Part shown: in pieces, positions 49,691-61,738 of the stretch
Layout: each line of letters starts with the position of its first letter
How positions within the stretch are numbered: position 1 is the stretch's first letter
Assembly: GCA_033239525.1 (NCBI GenBank)
Contig: BSYO01000010.1
Location: 9,017,379-9,081,378 of the forward strand
Source: Nepenthes gracilis
Taxonomy: Eukaryota > Streptophyta > Magnoliopsida > Caryophyllales > Nepenthaceae
Direction: 5' to 3'
DNA length: 64,000 nucleotides
The notes under the pieces: model-generated
What the model saw: only the letters and a program-made list of their open reading frames with translations
Databases searched by the model: none
What the model was told of the DNA's origin: nothing
Made by a program: the position numbers and the translations under genes

Positions 49691-51338
49691 TTTTCATTTG
49701 ACTTATTTTTAATTTTAATTTAAAATATGTATCGAGATAAAATAAATTTTTTAAACTTTCATTATCAATAAACCCTTATTTTAACTAGTAGTTCACGCTA
49801 TCATTAGAGACGAGCGCGGTTACAACTAATGGATCAGAATATGGGAAAGTTATATGTGTCATATTTTTGTTACTAAAACTAATGATATCATCCCTAACTC
49901 CAACCCTTGGCTTCTTATGGCCTATAGCTATTCTTGAGTTCTCCATAACGTCATCTCACTGTGGACGTGTGGCAATCATGTTCATGACCCAAACTGCCAC
50001 TTGATTCCTTGGTTGCTCGGCCTCATCCCCATCTACTCATCCAATTTTAGAGGCACACGACTATCTAGGTTAATCATGATCTAAAATTATCTACTTATAT
50101 ATATAGCCAATTTAGCATTTTGCCTTTACATGTTACTGAGATCTTGTCCCAAAGGGCATTATAGTTAATTCTCTAAATCTATCAACATAAGTTATTATAG
50201 TCATTATAGGATGTACATATCTACATAATACTATGAGGTAGGCATACAAAATAACATTTTTACACTTTATTAAAGCTCCTAAGTCCACGGCTTAAGGGAT
50301 CTTTGGGTCCTACTTCCTATATCCACTCACAAATGTTATTCTAAATATCAAGAGACTTATAACTTCATAACATATTAAGAGATAAGCATACAATAACATC
50401 ACCTAGCATTCTAATATGTATCACCAAGCCATGACTAAAGGATACTTCTTGTTCAACTTCTAGATCCATAAACCAAGAACTTTAGTGTAGATTTCTCCTA
50501 TATTTCAATTTTGTTCTTCAAAAATCAGATTTATGGAATATTTGACTCAGCGTGTGTTCAACGTGCGAGACTGCATTCAAACGCTAAGAATAGCCTCGAG
50601 GTTAATCCGTAGATTCATGTGTATAGACACTTGTTCTTGAGGATATTTCTTGAGGAATGTATTCTGGATAGGCTATAGGCTTACAATATTAAATCCAGTG
50701 GAAAAAAATGATGTATTTCCATAAGGTTAAGAGCTAATGCTTGACTGGCTTGCGAGGCAGCATTAGAACATTAGATGTGTTTTGGAAAATTTTGATTCTC
50801 AGGAAAATATACAGGTTAGAGTTCTAATAGAATATATATTTCACAGTCTCATGACCTTAGTGGACAAGACTGTGGGTTAGAGTATTGAGTAGACGTCACA
50901 GTTGAAATTATCTTCCAACGAGTGAATTGCATGGTATGGTGTTCAAACATAAAATGACCTGAGTGTTGACTTGCTTAGTCTTTCGGTGAAAGTGTTTGGA
51001 TGACTGGCCTAGCATTATTTTTAGGGCTTAAAGCAGTAATGGGCCTAATTTGAGTACCACGTTGAGAGTATTTAGGGTACTGGAGAGCATTCTCTTATCT
51101 TTTCTCAATGTTATCTTCTTTGTGTGATCTTTGGACGTTTAAATCATCCTGATTATCCATGAGAAGGTAAATGAGACAATTAAAAATAGTATGATATCAA
51201 TAAGTATAATATCTATAAAACTATAGTATAATCTATCATTTATACGCCATTAGATTAATATTTATTTTTAGAAAGATATTTATAATCATATGACCATCAT
51301 ACGTTATGATATTAAGAATATCATGATGAGAGACGCCA
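49691..51338. other. Unassigned, probably 5' part of the Tat element and flank
   Basis: No continuous frame. A minus-strand gag would be expected in 49.7-50.1 kb, but only weak traces are visible. 50.1-51.3 kb holds nothing I recognise. Confidence 0.35.
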
Positions 51339-53950
51339 TATAATACCTGATTTTTATTTAATTTAGTTTGATATTGTTAATTTATTTTTAATATATTAAA
51401 AAAAATTATACAATGTAATTGAAGGAGAATTTGGAGAAGAAGCAAGTTTGGTATTTAAGGCATGCCTGATATCTGATTGCGCAAAATTTTGATACATTGG
51501 ATGTTTCTGATGAGTGCCTCTTGGGCACTCGAGTGTGATATTAGTAGATTACTCATGCCTGAAATAGCGCTAACGCGCGACTGGGCATTGCCATAGTACT
51601 TGATCAGCACTTGTGAGCCGATTTGTGTATATTAGTACGCTTGCCATTATTTTTGAGGATTTTCATAGGAAAGGAAGAAGAATGAGAGAAAAAGAGAAGA
51701 GAACAGAGAGAGAAGAAGAGAAGAATTGTGATTTTAAAATATCTTTTAGTCAAATCTGTTAGATTAAAAGTTAAAGGTAAGTATCTCTAAACCTTATTTT
51801 TAGTTTTAGGTTTACTTATATTTGGTGATTTTATTATACAAGTATGTCATTTTTCCTTACATTACTTTAAATAAACGTACATACATGCCATTTTACGTAA
51901 TGTTTTAAAGTTTTATTTAAGGATTTTAAGATATTATGTTCATGTATAAGAATATTTGGCATTACATGTGGTATTCAATATCTATGCTTCAAGTTGTGCT
52001 CTATTTTGTATTTATTTAATATTTATACTTTCTCATAGGGTAAAAATTTTTCTATTTATACTTTTTTAGAGTAAAAATTTTATATTTTTTATCCAGAAAG
52101 AAAAAGTTTTAAACATTTATAGAGTCCCTAGGTTTGATATTTTATTAACAATTATTGTAAGAAATTTAAATAGAACTAATATGTTTAGACGTCCTAATTA
52201 TTCAGATAAGACTTGAGGAAAATACTATCATTCATAGATGACAAATGAAAGTAGCAATTGATCCCATTTGTAGAAAAAAATATATAAACGGTCCATCTAT
52301 AAGTCTAAATAGTATAATTCAGTTTAAAACTATTGATAGTATATGCAACCCCTTCTCAAAGTCAATTTTTTGATCTTTGATTGACTGATTTTTATATGTT
52401 TTGGGTTTTCAATATGTTTACTTATATCTAGTTTGACATTTGAGACTTTTGATTTAAGACTAGGAAGTTTCGACCGCTATTTGGATTTGGATATCCAATT
52501 TTAGTAGGTTTCATGTATTTGGATTGTTTGATATTTTCTTTTGGAGTATGTACTTTACGTATGATATTACATTTAGACTTTTGCTCATTTGTTATATTAG
52601 CATATTTAAATTTTTGGCTTATATGGGATTTTGTACATGTTTTATAGATTTTGTTCATTCGTTCTGACTATAAATGTATTATTTTATTATATATATATTA
52701 ATACTTGTTGAACTTTTTAACTCATAATTTTATTGATTGGATTTTTTTTTAAATTATAGAGTTATGGATATCTTATAGGAAGCTCAAAAGATGATACTAA
52801 CGAGATATTTTATTCATATTTTATAGCTATTAGATTTGTAGATTGATTGTATTTATATCTGTGTATTTTTAATAATAAGAGACTGATGAATAGATTAACG
52901 TTAGTATATTGTATTGTCAAGGAAGCAGGATCCGAATTATTTTGATTTTGGATTGCGACATTTTTGGTTTATGTTGGGTTGGTACTCTAGACTTGTGTTA
53001 TTTGTCTTTTTTTTTTTTTTACAAATATTTTGAGCAAGTTGTGACTAGTTTTGATATACATGTTGATAGTTTTGAGTGATCCTGCAATAGTTAATGATAT
53101 TTTTATTATGGATGATGATTTATTTTGGTATTTTGATAGGTCTAACCCAAATTTGGGTATTGTATTTAGATGTCTTTTGTTTTGGAGATTATTTTTTGGG
53201 TTTTAATTATTAGTAATTATTAATATTACCTACTTTTAATCACAATTTATGACACACCAAGTGTTAAAATGCATGAGCAGGGGTTCCTATGCCTAAAATG
53301 GCTAAAGGAAATTTGAGTGAGCCATTCCTATACCTTGGTTAGGCGAAGAGAAGTGGCAAGATTGATGCTGTTTCCTATATCTAAAATGGGTGAAGGAAAT
53401 ATGAGGCAAAAATTCCTATGCTTAGATTAGACAAAGAAAATTACCAATATGAATGTTGATTCTTATACTCAGATTGAATGAAGGGAATATGAGAAAGCTA
53501 TTCCTATACTTAGGTTAGGAGAAGGAAATTATTATATATCAAACTTATTAGTATTGGGTTACCTCATATTATTGACCTAGCCATTGGGGTATATTGGCTC
53601 TCAAGTAGTGCAAGTTTATAGAACTATTCAGAGATAGAGATTCCCTAAGGAGTTTGTAAGTAGATGATTTTAGAGATAGCTATATTTATTTTAGTATTTA
53701 TAAGGATACGTTTTTATAGAAGTAGAGACACTTTGTTTTTATCAGGGGTTACTCCCCTTTGATTTTGGATATACCAAATATTTTTTTCCTCGTATTTTGA
53801 AAAGTCAGACTTCTGTTGATTGGTTTTATTGATATGAATTTTCAAGGATGTTTTATTTATTGTAAAATTTTATGATAATTATTTATAGTTGAGGTTTTTG
53901 TACAAGCCTTTTGAACCAAATGGCAAGTGCCCCAAGTTTGAGTTGCCACA
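51339..53950 (+). mobile_element. Long LTR, plus orientation
   Basis: Starts TATAATACC (decayed TGTAATACC). GA-rich leader at 51670-51725; GGTAAGTATC at 51776-51785, then AAACCTTATTTTTAG, matching the 11-kb solo LTR (AACCCTATCTTTAG). Shared blocks at about 52290-52370 and 52700-52790. Ends AGTTGCCACA at 53950. No target duplication found. Confidence 0.6.
53281..53545 (+). repeat. Degenerate tandem repeat in LTR, about 55-65-bp units
   Basis: Repeated word 'attcctatgcttaggttaggcgaaggaaatatgag' in about five diverged forms. Confidence 0.65.
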
Positions 53951-56280
53951 AAAAAAGAGAAAGATGGAGAAGAGGAAAAAGAGAGTGTAATTTTTTAATA
54001 AGACTATTTTTTTTTTTTTTTGCAGATCGGCTAAGACAAGTGTATCCTCAGTCTTGTTTTTAACTCCTCATTGAGATTTTAGAAATTTTGCTTCATATTT
54101 GTTTATAATATGAAAATCATATTCCTATATTCCATGTATATGTTTATCTACATTCCCTTTGATATTTGGCTTGCCAGCATAAATTTAGTTACTTAAAATT
54201 TCCAAATTTTGAAGCCAAATTGTTTAAACTATGTCTTTTATTCTGAAATTTCTGAAATTTGTTGAAGAATACTATCCTATATTTCATCTTTATTCAAGAA
54301 ATTTTAAAAATATCTACAATGAAGTCATGTTCATCTATTTGCTCTACATTGTGGAAGACATGTTTGATTTTATAATTCCCCTTATGTTTTAGTAAAATGG
54401 ACCATGGTAATGAATTGTCAAAATGTACATTGATTATGTCCCCACATATTATTTGTTAGTAAGGTTGTATTCACCAGCCATTGGTTTTGAATAATGGAAT
54501 AAGTTCACATTTATAAGGTATAGTACGCGGAGAGTCATGCAAGGGTTTTGAATAGTGGAGTCAGTCCATGTCTACATGCAAAAATACATATATCAACCTT
54601 CAAAGTTTTTGATTCTATCGGTTAGGTTTATTTTTGTCCTTTGGTTCATTTTCTATTTTCCACACAAGAGTTTTGTATCAATTTTGCATGTTCTCTTGAA
54701 AGATGCCCGTTGAGCCATCTCTTAAGCTTAGTATCCTTTGCAAAATGCTGGCCCTTATCAGCAAAATATGGAAGGCAATATCCGTTTCACTTGCATTTTG
54801 TTTATGGTTTTGATTTTCATGGTTTTTACATATTCTGGTGAATCATTTGTTATTTTTTTTATGTTCAATTATATATTTTGCTAAATTTTTAGCTTACATT
54901 TACAACTCACCATATTTTATATTAGTATGTCTAGGTTTAGTTAGCTTATGGAGCTAAAATTAGTGGGTGTTAATCCTTATATAAAGTTTTAAATATTTCT
55001 ATCAATTTAGAAGTTATATGAGTTGTATTTGGATACGATTTGACATATTTAATCATGTATTACTTTGAAAATGGCTTTGATCGAGTTTCGATGGGTCATA
55101 CTTTTGGTGCCATATGATATCTAAGGGTTTTTTTCTAGTATGCATATAACGATTGAGAAAAGCACTAACGGCTGGTGATCAAATGAACAAATTTTCGTTC
55201 TAATCTAGGATGAGTATGTGATAGAATTACTAATAAATTTTTATATATTGCCACGATTTGAGATTTTGATTTTATATTTATGGGTTGATTTTTCGGGTAT
55301 CAAAGTAACTTAACAAAAGTGCATTTTAAAATATTTAGAGTGTTCAATACTAATATCAAATTAAATAATTTGTTTATTGAGTAAAGATTTATTAGCACAT
55401 CATTATTACTTGATTAATTATAGCTATATTTATATGTATTGAATATTTCCATATGTTATACTTACGCTTTGCAAAGGGTATAAACTATAGTAGGATAGGG
55501 GTGCCTAGTTATGGTATACTATTATTCATGATCTATAAAATATTTTATGTAAGTATTATGAATAATTAATGTAAAGAGAATCAAAACAGTTTAATTTACT
55601 TATGGCTAAAAAGGGGTTTAGTCAATTGAACAAAATTCGATGATTTAATACAACCAATTTGAAGTGGAACTAAATGTATCCCACACTTACAGTATCACAA
55701 TGTTGTTGCCTATAGAATCATTAATATTCCCTTAAGTATATCTTTGGAAATTAAAGAAAACTATTTAATGGTAATTAAAAACTCTTTCACATTGATTAAA
55801 AAGGGGTAATTAAAAAGCTCTTTTATCAGTGATTAAAAAGGAAGAATAGGGAAAGGGAGCCCTCCCTCGTCAGAAGAAACGGCTCCCTCCACAATAGGCC
55901 CTGCGAGCCTTTTGACTCCCAGGCAATGATAGAGAAATACACGCATCACATTGAAGGCCAGCCAACCAGCTCCCGGTGAGAAGATAGAAAATTGAAAAGC
56001 GGGTTGGCAGTTGCAGAGATAGTGAGAGCAAGAAGAGGAAATTGCATACGCTCCTCAGTTTGTCCTGCTCTCTTAATTTATACTCTTTATTATGTTTTTC
56101 TTCACCCACATTAATTTAATTTGGTGATAAGGAAAAAAAAACCCCCCAAATAATTGTATGACAACTTTCTAGGTTATCAAGCATCATAAGAGGTTCAAAA
56201 CTTACCCAAAGTGTTTGTATGGAATTTTCTTATATTGCAAGTTGTAAGGGTCAAGTTTTGAATTTTATAAATATATGCTA
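53951..56280. other. AT-rich intergenic
   Basis: No gene recognised. A weak duplication of 'ggttttgaatagtggagtcag' occurs at 54482 and 54544. A GC-richer patch (55.86-56.05 kb) has no supported frame. Confidence 0.4.
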
Positions 56281-56499
56281 ACTATGTTAAAAATTCAGAG
56301 ATCAGAGGCTCACACCAAGACGCAGCAATGGCACAAAAAATTTATCGGTGGACAGGTTAACAACTGAATCAACTTCAGCAGATCTGAAGATAGCCCGGTT
56401 GCAAAAATTTCAACCAGTTGGCAATTAAATTAATTTTAGAATAACAAGAAGCTAGCCGTTTACTAAATTCTCAACCGATTAGCAATCAAATCACCCTTG

Positions 56500-56950
56500 G
56501 TTAACTAAGAAGCACTCAGGACAGCAGCTGCACGATAGGGACAGCAGAAAAATTAAAAATTTCAGCAACAACACAAGTGAAACAACCGGGCAGCAGCTTA
56601 TATATTTATGTGTATATAATTCAGCAAACGGGCAGCAATTTATCAGTAGAACGGCAGCTGATATATTTTCAGGGGCACGGGCAGCTGTATATATATAGGA
56701 TAACTCAGCAGCAGCAGTTCGGGTAACTATATATATGATAATTCAGCAAGAGGGGCAGCTGCTTCAGCAGCAATTGGCTTCAACAGCAGCTGCAGCAAGT
56801 TCGGTACACTTAGCTAAAATAAAATCATAAGAAAGCAGCAAACAAGCTGCTGAAGTAAGCAGCAGCAGCAGCAGCAAAATTTGGCACGGCACTGGACAGC
56901 AGCAGCAGCCGAAATTACCATGAGAAAAGTGGTGAAACAGGCAGCACAAC
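56500..56950. repeat. CAG-rich low-complexity patch
   Basis: Many cagcagc and gggcagc words, alternating with tatatata runs. No long frame is supported. Confidence 0.75.
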
Positions 56951-57107
56951 ATCAGCCGCTCAGAGCCAATGAAATATCAACACAAGGCAATATATTAAGG
57001 AGCCAAATTTGGAGGTGATTCAGCCTAATCCTAGCACACTAACTTGAATTTAGGAGCTGGATAGGGGATTTGCTGGCAACAGCTATGGTGATTCAACAAA
57101 AATTCCT

Positions 57108-57137
57108 AAATTCTATATAAGGAAATTCTATATAAGG
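57108..57137 (+). promoter_or_regulatory. Tandemly duplicated TATA box
   Basis: The 15-mer AAATTCTATATAAGG occurs twice head to tail (57108-57122 and 57123-57137), upstream of a GA-rich leader. Confidence 0.65.
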
Positions 57138-57399
57138 ACACGTGAGGGAGGGATAAGGCAAAGGGAAAAGAAGAGAAAAGAGAGAGAGGGGTCGGGAGAC
57201 AGAAGGAAGGTGAGAGGAAGGTAGAAATCCAGCAGACCAGTTACTCACTTGGCAAGTGTCCTTAAACTCTCCTTTTGTTGGATTTCTTGCTGATTTCTTG
57301 GAAGTATTGATTGGTCAAATACTTCAATTTCTTAGTTTACTATATTATTACTATCATAGTATCATTTTATAACATGAAGAAAATCAAATTCAAGGAAAA

Positions 57400-58850
57400 A
57401 GGGGCTGTTGAACCGACCATGTGCTGATTCTGATTTTCAGCAATTGATAAACCAGCTGTTTAAAATCAGTCCAAACGGCCCCCAATTTGGCTAAAGCAGT
57501 AGCCAAACCGACCAAGATATAATGTACTAATGTTAAACTATTAACCTGTAGACCAGCTAGCAAATTCACCATGAACCGGTCCCTAAACCAGGCCCCCAAA
57601 CCATAAAAAAAAAAAGCAAATTCACCATTACTGATGCTAAAATTGTAGCCCATAAAAATGGGTTGAACTGGGCCCCAGATTGACTGAAGCGGTAGCCAAA
57701 TTAGCTTCAATATGTTAAGATGATAATGTAGTATCAACTTGTAAAATTGGACCCGAACCGGCCACTGAACCGGCCCTCAAATCAGCAACAAACCCGGCCC
57801 CAGCATCCATGCTAATGCTGAACCTGACAGCCTAGGAAAAATGGACTGAACTAGCTCTGAACCGTTTGAACAAGCAGCCAAACCGGCCAAGTTATCAAGT
57901 ACTACGACTAAACTATCAAACTGTGAACCGATTGCCAAAATTATCCTAAATCGGTCACTGAACCGGGCTACTGAACACTAACAGATTTAACTGAACAGCA
58001 TCCATACTGATACTAAATTTATAGCTATTAACAGTCATATCATCTTAAGTGTCTTGAGTAATGTTAAAAGTATCAACCCGTAAAATTAGACCCAAATCAA
58101 CCACTGAATTGGGCCCCTAAACAGTAACAGAACAGGCCCTAGCATCCATGTTGATGCTAAACCCGACAATTTAGAAAAAACAAACTAAATCACCCTGAAC
58201 TGGTTGAACCAACAGCCGACCCGACCAAGTCATTAAGTATTAAGGCCGAACTGTCAACCCATAAATCGATTGCCAAAAAATCCTTTGAGCCGACCAGTGA
58301 ATCGGACCCTAAAATTGATAACAGATTCAACCCAAGTATCTTTGCTGATGTTGAAAATTGCAGTCTATAAAAATGAGTTGAACCGGTCCTTAAACAAGCC
58401 AAACCAGCAGCCAAATTAGTTTAAGTATGTTAAGATAATGTTAAAACATCAACATGTAAAACTAGACCCGAATTTGCCATTGAATCAGCCACCAAACTAG
58501 CTGAAACATCTTTTAACTAATGTTAAATTTTGGGTTGTCTGAACCAGCCACTAAACCGGCCATCAAACCAGATGAAAAATTTCTTGCTAATGAAAGATTT
58601 TATCCCGCTAAAATCACCCTGAACCGGCCCCCAAACTGGGTAAAATATTAGCCTAAACTGGCCCTCTTCTAAACCGGTTGAAGCATCAATTATTGATGCT
58701 AAATTTAGATTGTAAAATTAGTTTTGGACCAACCCCTAAACCGCTGAAACAACAATAATTTAAAGTTATAAAAACAGTCCGAACCGGCCACAGAATCGAA
58801 CCCCGAATCAGCAGCCAAGCCGATTAAATACACATTATACGGATCTTGAA
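57400..58850. repeat. Degenerate tandem array, about 340-375-bp units
   Basis: About four diverged units. Starts near 57733, 58068 and 58445 share 'tatcaac..gtaaaattagacccgaa', 'ccactgaa', 'agcatccatg.tgatgctaaacc' and 'aaccg.ttgaaccaacagcc.acc..ccaa', with 'gtatgttaagataatg' before the next unit. Rich in AACCGG/CCGAACC words. Confidence 0.75.
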
Positions 58851-59225
58851 TTTTCAGCATATGCATATGTTGTTTTGAGACATTAAGCATTTGAAATTTC
58901 AATATATGAATATATTACAAGACTTTGACGTTTTATTGCATTTGCAATATTTAAATGTAAGTTTCAACCCTATTTATGAAAGTAAATGAAAGCTCTACAC
59001 AATATTTAAAAAAATGATTATTTTCTTCCAGATTGAAGAAAATTCAAAATCAGTATCAAGAAACAAGTGTAGAGTTTCCATAAGAGATTTTGAAAGGAAG
59101 TAAGAAACTAGACCAATGATTAGATAGCATATTTTAGTATGCCTTAATATATTGTAATGGAAGAAAGTTATCTTTTTCAGTATCGCTATACGATTTTGGC
59201 CCCAACTATCGGGATTATAGGTAGT

Positions 59226-59343
59226 ACCACCCACCTCGAGGTACAAAAAGAGGTTAGGTCTTAGATTGTGTGGACTAAACACAATCCACCCACCTCAGGG
59301 TGTAAGATGAGGTTAAACCTTTGATTGTGTGAACCAAATACAA
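59226..59343. repeat. Two-copy tandem repeat, about 60 bp
   Basis: 'ccacccacctcgaggtac...gattgtgtggactaaacacaat' followed by 'ccacccacctcagggtgt...gattgtgtgaaccaaatacaat'. Confidence 0.8.
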
Positions 59344-60484
59344 TTCGGGTTTTGATCGACTACTCCTTTAGTTAGTAAGGCTTATTGGTCCTAATCCCTA
59401 AAGAAAAATAAAAAAATAAAGTTTTCAGCATGGTTTAAAAAAAAGAATAAAAAAAATAAAGATAAGAAATCAGAAAGAAATTTGCATAAGTATTCTAACC
59501 ATGTTTTAAATTATCATGTTTCACGATGATCTCTATCCCTATTGTTATGCTTTAAATGAAAATAAATGCATAATCTTTGCTATATATTATACTTTATTAA
59601 GTATTTGGTTCAATTCCTTACTGTTTTAGTAACCATTCAGATGACTTGTACAAATTCTTGCCTGATGAGTAGGAGTAAAGAATAAATAATGTAGTATATG
59701 TTTCTGAGGACGTTATTTTGCTAGCATATGATGTAGTTAGTTTTATTTTATAGCTGACTTTGTATGTAAACGTTTTAAAAAAAAAAAAAAAAAAGAAAAT
59801 ACGATGTGAAGTATTTGGATGAATTTTGTAAGTTGCATATAAATATATGATGACTTTGTTTCAGTCGACAATTATTGCATACTGCCTCTGCAAAATTGTA
59901 CATGATTGATTTTAGCAAGCATCTTTCCTTGATATGAAGTTGCCATCATATTGTGGTGAAATTGATGTAAGAGCCACCCACAGAGTGGCAATAAATTTGG
60001 ATTCTATATATGTCAAGAGAATTATAAATATACAAACAGATACAGGAAAGAATCACATCCCTCCATGATATTGATCAAAATGAGTGCTAACACACACAAT
60101 TTAAATACTGCATTTGCTCTTATTTTATTTTATGAAAACTTGTAAGTTTAAAGGTAATAACAAGTCGTAGATATACGTGTGCAGAGATCGAACACTAGCG
60201 GTTAATATTAAAAGTTTGATAAATAATAAAAATTATACAAATGATTTAAATGATTACTGAATATGTATTATTTATAATTATATCAAATTATAACACGCAT
60301 TTAACGGGAGCTTTGGTCGCTGACAATAATGTGAATAATAGCTTATTCCGGTGAATGTAAAATGACTTTTAACAGCTGTAATCATATTCTTATATTCGAT
60401 TGTTTAATAATAATCATTTCTAATTAAAAGATTCCATCGTTTTGATTTCAGATAATAAGATTTGCGAATAAGCTTTAATAAGAA

Positions 60485-60577
60485 TAATAATAATAATAAT
60501 AATAATAAAATAATAATACAAAATAATAATAATAATAATAAATATGTGGTAATTGTTATTCCCACATAATAATACAA

Positions 60578-60624
<47 letters not shown>
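60485..60624. repeat. (ATA)n microsatellites
   Basis: Three ATA/TAA runs separated by copies of 'ataatacaaaataataat'. Confidence 0.95.
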
Positions 60625-60626
<2 letters not shown>

Positions 60627-60706
60627 TAACATATATGTGGGAATAACAATTCCCATCAATAGGCTAACCAAACGGAGAAATTTCTATTCCCACGGGAATA
60701 GAAATT
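60549..60706. mobile_element. Inverted-repeat, MITE-like segment
   Basis: Outer arms gtaattgttattcccacat (60549-60567) and atgtgggaataacaattccc (about 60634-60653) are inverted. Next to them is a perfect 13-bp hairpin, AATTTCTATTCCC-ac-GGGAATAGAAATT (60679-60706). Typical of short non-autonomous inverted-repeat elements. Confidence 0.5.
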
Positions 60707-60785
60707 CTTTCCCCCAATTCCTGCAACCAAATATGCACTTATAATACTGACGATTAGATTTACAATAAGACTAATGATAGTGAAA

Positions 60786-60885
60786 NNNNNNNNNNNNNNN
60801 NNNNNNNNNNNNNNNNNNNNNNNNNNNNNNNNNNNNNNNNNNNNNNNNNNNNNNNNNNNNNNNNNNNNNNNNNNNNNNNNNNNNN
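60786..60885. other. Assembly gap (100 N)
   Basis: Exactly 100 undetermined bases, a conventional scaffold gap of unknown true size. Confidence 0.99.
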
Positions 60886-61147
60886 ATCTATCAATCATAC
60901 TCAATTCTTCTTCTTTTCTCGTTTGGGGGTTACGTTTAGCAGTCTGGCAAACGGAAGGATTAAAAATGAAAAGGGATTCAAGAAAACAGGATAAAATATT
61001 TCTGTTAAGCTTCCATATGTTCAATTGAACATCTCCACAAGCTCATGCAGAAATCGCATAGAACAGTATCTGCAATTCAGCAGAAGGGGAAAACAAAAAC
61101 GAGAATAAACTGTACCAATACGTAAGAGAGACGGAAACTGCAGATAC

Positions 61148-61360
61148 CTGAGAAATTATCCAGGCTTGTTCCATACGCTTTCCGAAATCTGAAGGCGTTT
61201 CATGTGAATCGAGCGTTGAAGCTCGAACCTTGCAAGCCCTAAAACCCACTGATCTCAAAACTACCAATGCGACACCAGTTCTTTGCGCTCGAGGGGTGAA
61301 AAAGTGGCTGTTCATCGGTTCAGCAGATATCAGAGGGCTTCGAGATACACAACTTGACAT
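61148..61360 (-). CDS. First exon of a probably plastid-targeted small protein, possibly DnaJ-related (Cys-rich) protein
   Basis: 71 codons from ATG 61360, in phase, to a strong donor CAG|GTATCTG. The N-terminus is Ser/Arg/Ala-rich and nearly free of acidic residues for about 50 residues (MSSCVSRSPLISAEPMNSHF), like a chloroplast transit peptide. It ends KRMEQAWIISQ. Plant small DnaJ-type zinc-finger proteins have a very similar junction, ...(M)EQAW.ISQ followed by QPRP..CSSC and a Cys-rich domain, so that family is my best guess from memory. The Cys-rich exon was not found to the left as far as the assembly gap or beyond it to 59 kb. The gene is therefore partial here: a long intron, sequence lost in the gap, or a broken gene. 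Confidence 0.55.
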
Positions 61361-61567
61361 TCTTCCTTTCCGTGCGCCCTTCTGTAGTTCAATGCGAGAG
61401 GGAGGGAGAGAGAAAGAGAAAAAGAAGGTATCTGGGTTTAGTAGGAAGATAGGAGGATGTATCTGGGATCCAGTCGTTTTGATATTTCTACAGTATGACC
61501 TGAAAACCGTATACGAAACTTCTACATAGAAATAATATTTTCATTGACCGTTATTTATAAATAGTAA

Positions 61568-61735
61568 GAGCATGTTTGGATTTATAAAAATAAAAAATAA
61601 AATAAAATATTTTTATGTTTAAATTATATAAAAAATCCTAAAAAAATATAATGACAAAACCATATTAAAATATTTAGGTTTTTATTTTATTTCTGTTTTA
61701 CTTTTTTTAAAACTTTTTTATACTCAAATACACCC
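61568..61735. mobile_element. Tourist-like (PIF/Harbinger) MITE
   Basis: 168 bp. Terminal inverted repeats are GAGCATGTTTGGATTTATAA and, on the other strand, GGGTGTATTTGAGTATAAAA. It is flanked by TAA at 61565-61567 and 61736-61738, the PIF/Harbinger target duplication. It lies just upstream of the 61-kb gene. No transposase. Confidence 0.65.
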
Positions 61736-61738
61736 TAA

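Larger units (their letters stand above)
56281..59780 (+). mobile_element. LTR-like region with tandem array, same LTR family
   Basis: Shares the long-LTR layout: duplicated TATA box (57113 and 57128), GA-rich leader (57160-57215), GGCAAGTGTC at 57251, then a paired block (59226-59343) and 'gatcgactactcctttag...aaggcttattggtcctaatccctaaag' (59356-59403), which matches the reverse-oriented LTR near 44.15-44.2 kb. A 1.5-kb tandem array interrupts it. Start and end not defined. Confidence 0.5.

Noticed and set aside
60404..60671. Isoleucine/tyrosine-run frames
   Set aside because: Translations of ATA microsatellites.
60656..61028. Frames running across the N gap
   Set aside because: The unknown bases hide stops; no evidence of coding on either side.
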